This document shows, one piece after another, positions 62,701 to 64,000 of a DNA stretch of 64,000 bases. The stretch lies in contig RSEF01000001.1 of assembly GCA_003993805.1 (NCBI GenBank), forward strand, positions 152,402,917 through 152,466,916, in the 5' to 3' direction. The position numbers and the translations under genes are program-made. Below the pieces are notes generated by a model. It was not told the origin of the DNA, made no database searches, and worked only from the letters and a program-made list of their open reading frames with translations. Source of the DNA: Himantopus leucocephalus. Taxonomy: Eukaryota > Chordata > Aves > Charadriiformes > Recurvirostridae. Each line of letters starts with the position of its first letter. The stretch's first letter is position 1.

Positions 62701-62952
62701 CGATTATTTTCCATTTTACTGAGAATAAATTGGCAAGTTTTCCAATCAAAAGAGTAAGCACTGCAAGGATGACCACCTGTGTGTAAAGCCAATATGTATC
62801 TTGCAAAGACTTGGCCAGTTCAGGGTCATCTGTGCCTTGACACTCATTCAAAAGGGTAAAAGGCATGCCGTAAAAATAATCAAAGCCATGATTTAAAGGA
62901 TGGTGGCAGTGATCACGGCGGGATTTGCAGTTCACACCCATATGCCACTTCC
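53403..62952 (-). CDS. ARSH: Arylsulfatase, ARSH-like; 3' part of gene, five exons seen
   Basis: Type I sulfatase of the STS/ARSD/ARSE/ARSF/ARSH group, which removes sulfate from esters in the ER/Golgi lumen; the natural substrate of ARSH is not known. Minus-strand exons: 62952-62529, 61463-61327, 59378-59244, 56222-56060, 53773-53403 (stop at 53405-53403). Phases join cleanly except between the last two, where a phase 2-to-1 exon is missing. Visible active-site pieces by alignment with steroid sulfatase: KWH (Lys134/His136), HVHTPL (His290), ASDHGG (Asp342) and [11 protein letters not shown] (Lys368). Two hydrophobic helices in the first exon form the family's membrane hairpin. [14 protein letters not shown] and the end [15 protein letters not shown] match human ARSH best from memory. 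The N-terminal exons with the CxPSR formylglycine site are beyond position 64000. ARSD or ARSL (ARSE) cannot be fully excluded. Confidence 0.85.
55218..55263 (+). mobile_element. CR1 fragment at the edge of the gap
   Basis: The last bases before the Ns (GGTGATTCTTCCTCTCTGCT, then CTGGTGAGACCCCACCTGG) match an internal CR1 segment in sense. The element must continue into the gap. Confidence 0.72.
55264..55363. other. Assembly gap (100 N)
   Basis: Placeholder gap between a CR1 fragment on the left and an A-rich tract on the right. It lies between two sulfatase exons that do not join in phase. Confidence 0.95.
55364..55441. repeat. A-rich low-complexity tract
   Basis: A-runs mixed with CCC and CAAA units right after the gap. 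Confidence 0.85.
56060..56222 (-). CDS. ARSH: Arylsulfatase exon with [10 protein letters not shown] motif
   Basis: Acceptor TCTAACAG and donor GACAG|GTACAA. It encodes [16 protein letters not shown] (active-site Lys), [15 protein letters not shown] and PQDR. Phase 1 in, phase 2 out. Confidence 0.93.
58165..58407 (-). other. Unassigned 80-codon open frame behind a splice acceptor
   Basis: On the minus strand a strong acceptor (TTTTGTTTTTCACAG, followed by a second AG in TAG) is followed from 58407 by 80 codons open to TAA at 58167-58165. There is no Met, so it would be an internal or terminal exon. The translation is protein-like: [39 protein letters not shown] and [10 protein letters not shown], with four Cys. 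I do not recognise the family, and it is not part of the sulfatase. It lies inside a sulfatase intron on the same strand. Chance openness is possible, since another frame is also open here. Confidence 0.3.
58470..58700 (+). mobile_element. CR1 LINE 3' end
   Basis: Sense CR1 tail: ATTAGGAAAAGGTTCTTCAC, GAGGGTGGTCGGTCACTGGA, then GGTCCCTTCCCACTTGAG and a TTCTATGATAC end. The frame reads [20 protein letters not shown], a CR1 ORF2 C-terminal signature. It lies in an arylsulfatase intron, antisense to the gene. Confidence 0.92.
58830..59075 (+). mobile_element. Older, diverged CR1/LINE fragment
   Basis: Blocks such as GCTTAAACTGCAGCAAGGAA and TGAAGGTCTTTAAGAATAGG resemble CR1-type LINE tails, but with much drift. 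Boundaries are approximate. Confidence 0.6.
59244..59378 (-). CDS. ARSH: Arylsulfatase exon with SDHGG motif
   Basis: Acceptor TTGTTTATAG and donor AAAG|GTAAAA. It encodes [29 protein letters not shown] and LGGWNGIYK. The Asp-His pair lies at a metal-binding position; human ARSH has SDNGG. Phase 1 to 1. Confidence 0.92.
60186..60423. repeat. 118-bp direct duplication joined by one N
   Basis: Copies at 60186-60303 and 60306-60423 flank the N at 60305. They differ at three sites, one of them CCG versus CCA. It is probably an unmerged contig overlap in an arylsulfatase intron. Confidence 0.85.
61327..61463 (-). CDS. ARSH: Arylsulfatase exon with HVHTPL motif
   Basis: Acceptor TTTATTTCAG and donor GTGG|GTAAGT on the minus strand. 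It encodes [20 protein letters not shown] and [12 protein letters not shown]. The His in HVHTP corresponds to a catalytic His of sulfatases. Phase 2 in, phase 1 out. Confidence 0.93.
62529..62952 (-). CDS. ARSH: Arylsulfatase exon with KWH motif and membrane hairpin
   Basis: The minus-strand acceptor ATTTTCAG precedes 62952 and the donor is AAAG|GTAACC. It encodes [20 protein letters not shown] and [11 protein letters not shown], then two TM helices ([15 protein letters not shown] and [17 protein letters not shown]), then [13 protein letters not shown]. Phase 1 in, phase 2 out. Confidence 0.93.
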
Positions 62953-64000
62953 CTGAAAATAAAAAACAAAGATCTTAAATCCAACATTGTTACTCTTGGG
63001 CGTATCTGTCTGTATTTCTAATAGGTTGGCTGAACTCCTCTGTTAAGGTGCAGCCAAGGGAGGAGCTGGTGTGGAACGGTGACAGACTCAGGGAGCAATG
63101 ATGGCACTCTAGGCACTCTATCTGCCTAGAACAGCTGGTTTTCCTCACCTATCTGTTAAAATTCCACACAGGGCAATGGTCCAGCTCAGACGCCTCCCTG
63201 AATAAGAAAAGATAGGGTTGCAACAGTTGGTGCTTATTATTTTTCACATGATGAAGTAGCCATTCATGAATAGGTAGCCTGATGGGGAAACCCTTGTGCC
63301 AAAAGAAAGAGCTAAGTGCAAAAATATGAACTAATTTACACACAAGTTCTATCTGACCTTCACAGTCCAGGAACAAATTTCAGGAAGAAAGTGTACGTAT
63401 TGGCTCTCTGTGTGTCTATATTCATCCTAAAATAAGTAGCAAAAATAGGCCATTCCAATTATCCGGTACAATTGGACATAGCAGAATGTCATACACTGAT
63501 AATGAACCTTAATGAAGTCATATTACAGGGCAGTGTCGTTACCCTGACACTGAAGGACTATAACCATGGACTTTGGGGTTATTACCTAGACAAGTAACCT
63601 CTGAGAACTGCTAACCAGCTCTGCGCTTGTGTATATGAATGCAGTTTACAGTATAAGCTATACCAGAATGCGGTGAGCTAAGGAAAGTTCACCCCTTAGC
63701 ACAGGCTTGTGTGAACTCAGTACGTCGCTAAGACTCACTTCAATTTAGGAACTAAATGACACCTCAGTGTTCCAGAGCCGAGCAGAGGTGTGAAAATCAC
63801 AGTAGGTACAATTAAGCACATGACACCTTTGACTACATCAAAAAGAGTTTAAAAATGAGAGGTGCTTGAAAGACACAGCCTTTAATGGCTGTTCAGGCAA
63901 AATTAGCAAAGAGTTAATAGGATTTTCTTTTTTTGGACATGTATTCTGATCCAAAACCCACTGAAGTCAATGCGACTCTTTCAGCTTTTTTTTCAGTTTC
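62953..64000 (-). other. ARSH: Arylsulfatase intron continuing past the right edge
   Basis: The upstream exon expected here (ending in the first base of the Gly before KWH, with an ETTFAK-like motif) is not seen in these 1048 bases. The stretch appears wholly intronic. Confidence 0.6.

Noticed and set aside
1..64000. CRISPR arrays, operons, bacterial signals, tRNA or rRNA genes
   Set aside because: None seen. Spliced genes and CR1 elements show vertebrate nuclear DNA, and no regular spaced repeats or tRNA-like cloverleaf were found by eye.

Overview
This is vertebrate nuclear DNA, almost certainly from a bird. Genes are split into short exons with GT/AG introns. CR1-type LINEs are the only interspersed repeats I can name with confidence. 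The gene order XG - GYG2 - arylsulfatase (ARSH-like), with the first two on + and the sulfatase on -, is the same order and orientation as at human Xp22.33. In birds this block is autosomal (established knowledge, not visible here). Two 100-N gaps, and several single Ns each flanked by near-identical sequence, show that this is a draft scaffold.

Layout: 1-1483 is upstream sequence with nothing firm. 1484-24034 (+) is a complete nine-exon CD99-family gene (164 aa), called XG from its mature N terminus and position. 24035 to about 27530 is its 3' UTR and spacer, with several poly(A) signals and an AUUUA-type repeat. 27539-28380 is a G-rich purine repeat plus a CpG island, the promoter of the next gene. 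28187-44282 (+) is a complete nine-exon glycogenin gene (GYG2, 416 aa) with the DxD motif, the auto-glucosylated tyrosine and the C-terminal glycogen-synthase-binding tail. 44283-53402 is a convergent intergenic stretch in which I see no gene. 53403-62952 (-) is the 3' part of an arylsulfatase gene: five exons are found, one expected exon is missing near an assembly gap, and the first exons lie beyond the right edge.

The three genes do not form a pathway. XG is a small single-pass O-glycosylated surface protein. Glycogenin primes glycogen synthesis in the cytosol. The sulfatase is a membrane-anchored enzyme of the ER/Golgi route. They are neighbours by ancient linkage.

I see no new molecular system. 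The points most worth checking are an unassigned 80-codon open frame behind a good splice acceptor inside a sulfatase intron (58165-58407, -), the missing sulfatase exon, and a set of N-joined duplications whose copies differ mostly at CpG sites. That pattern points to overlapping allelic contig ends rather than real tandem repeats.
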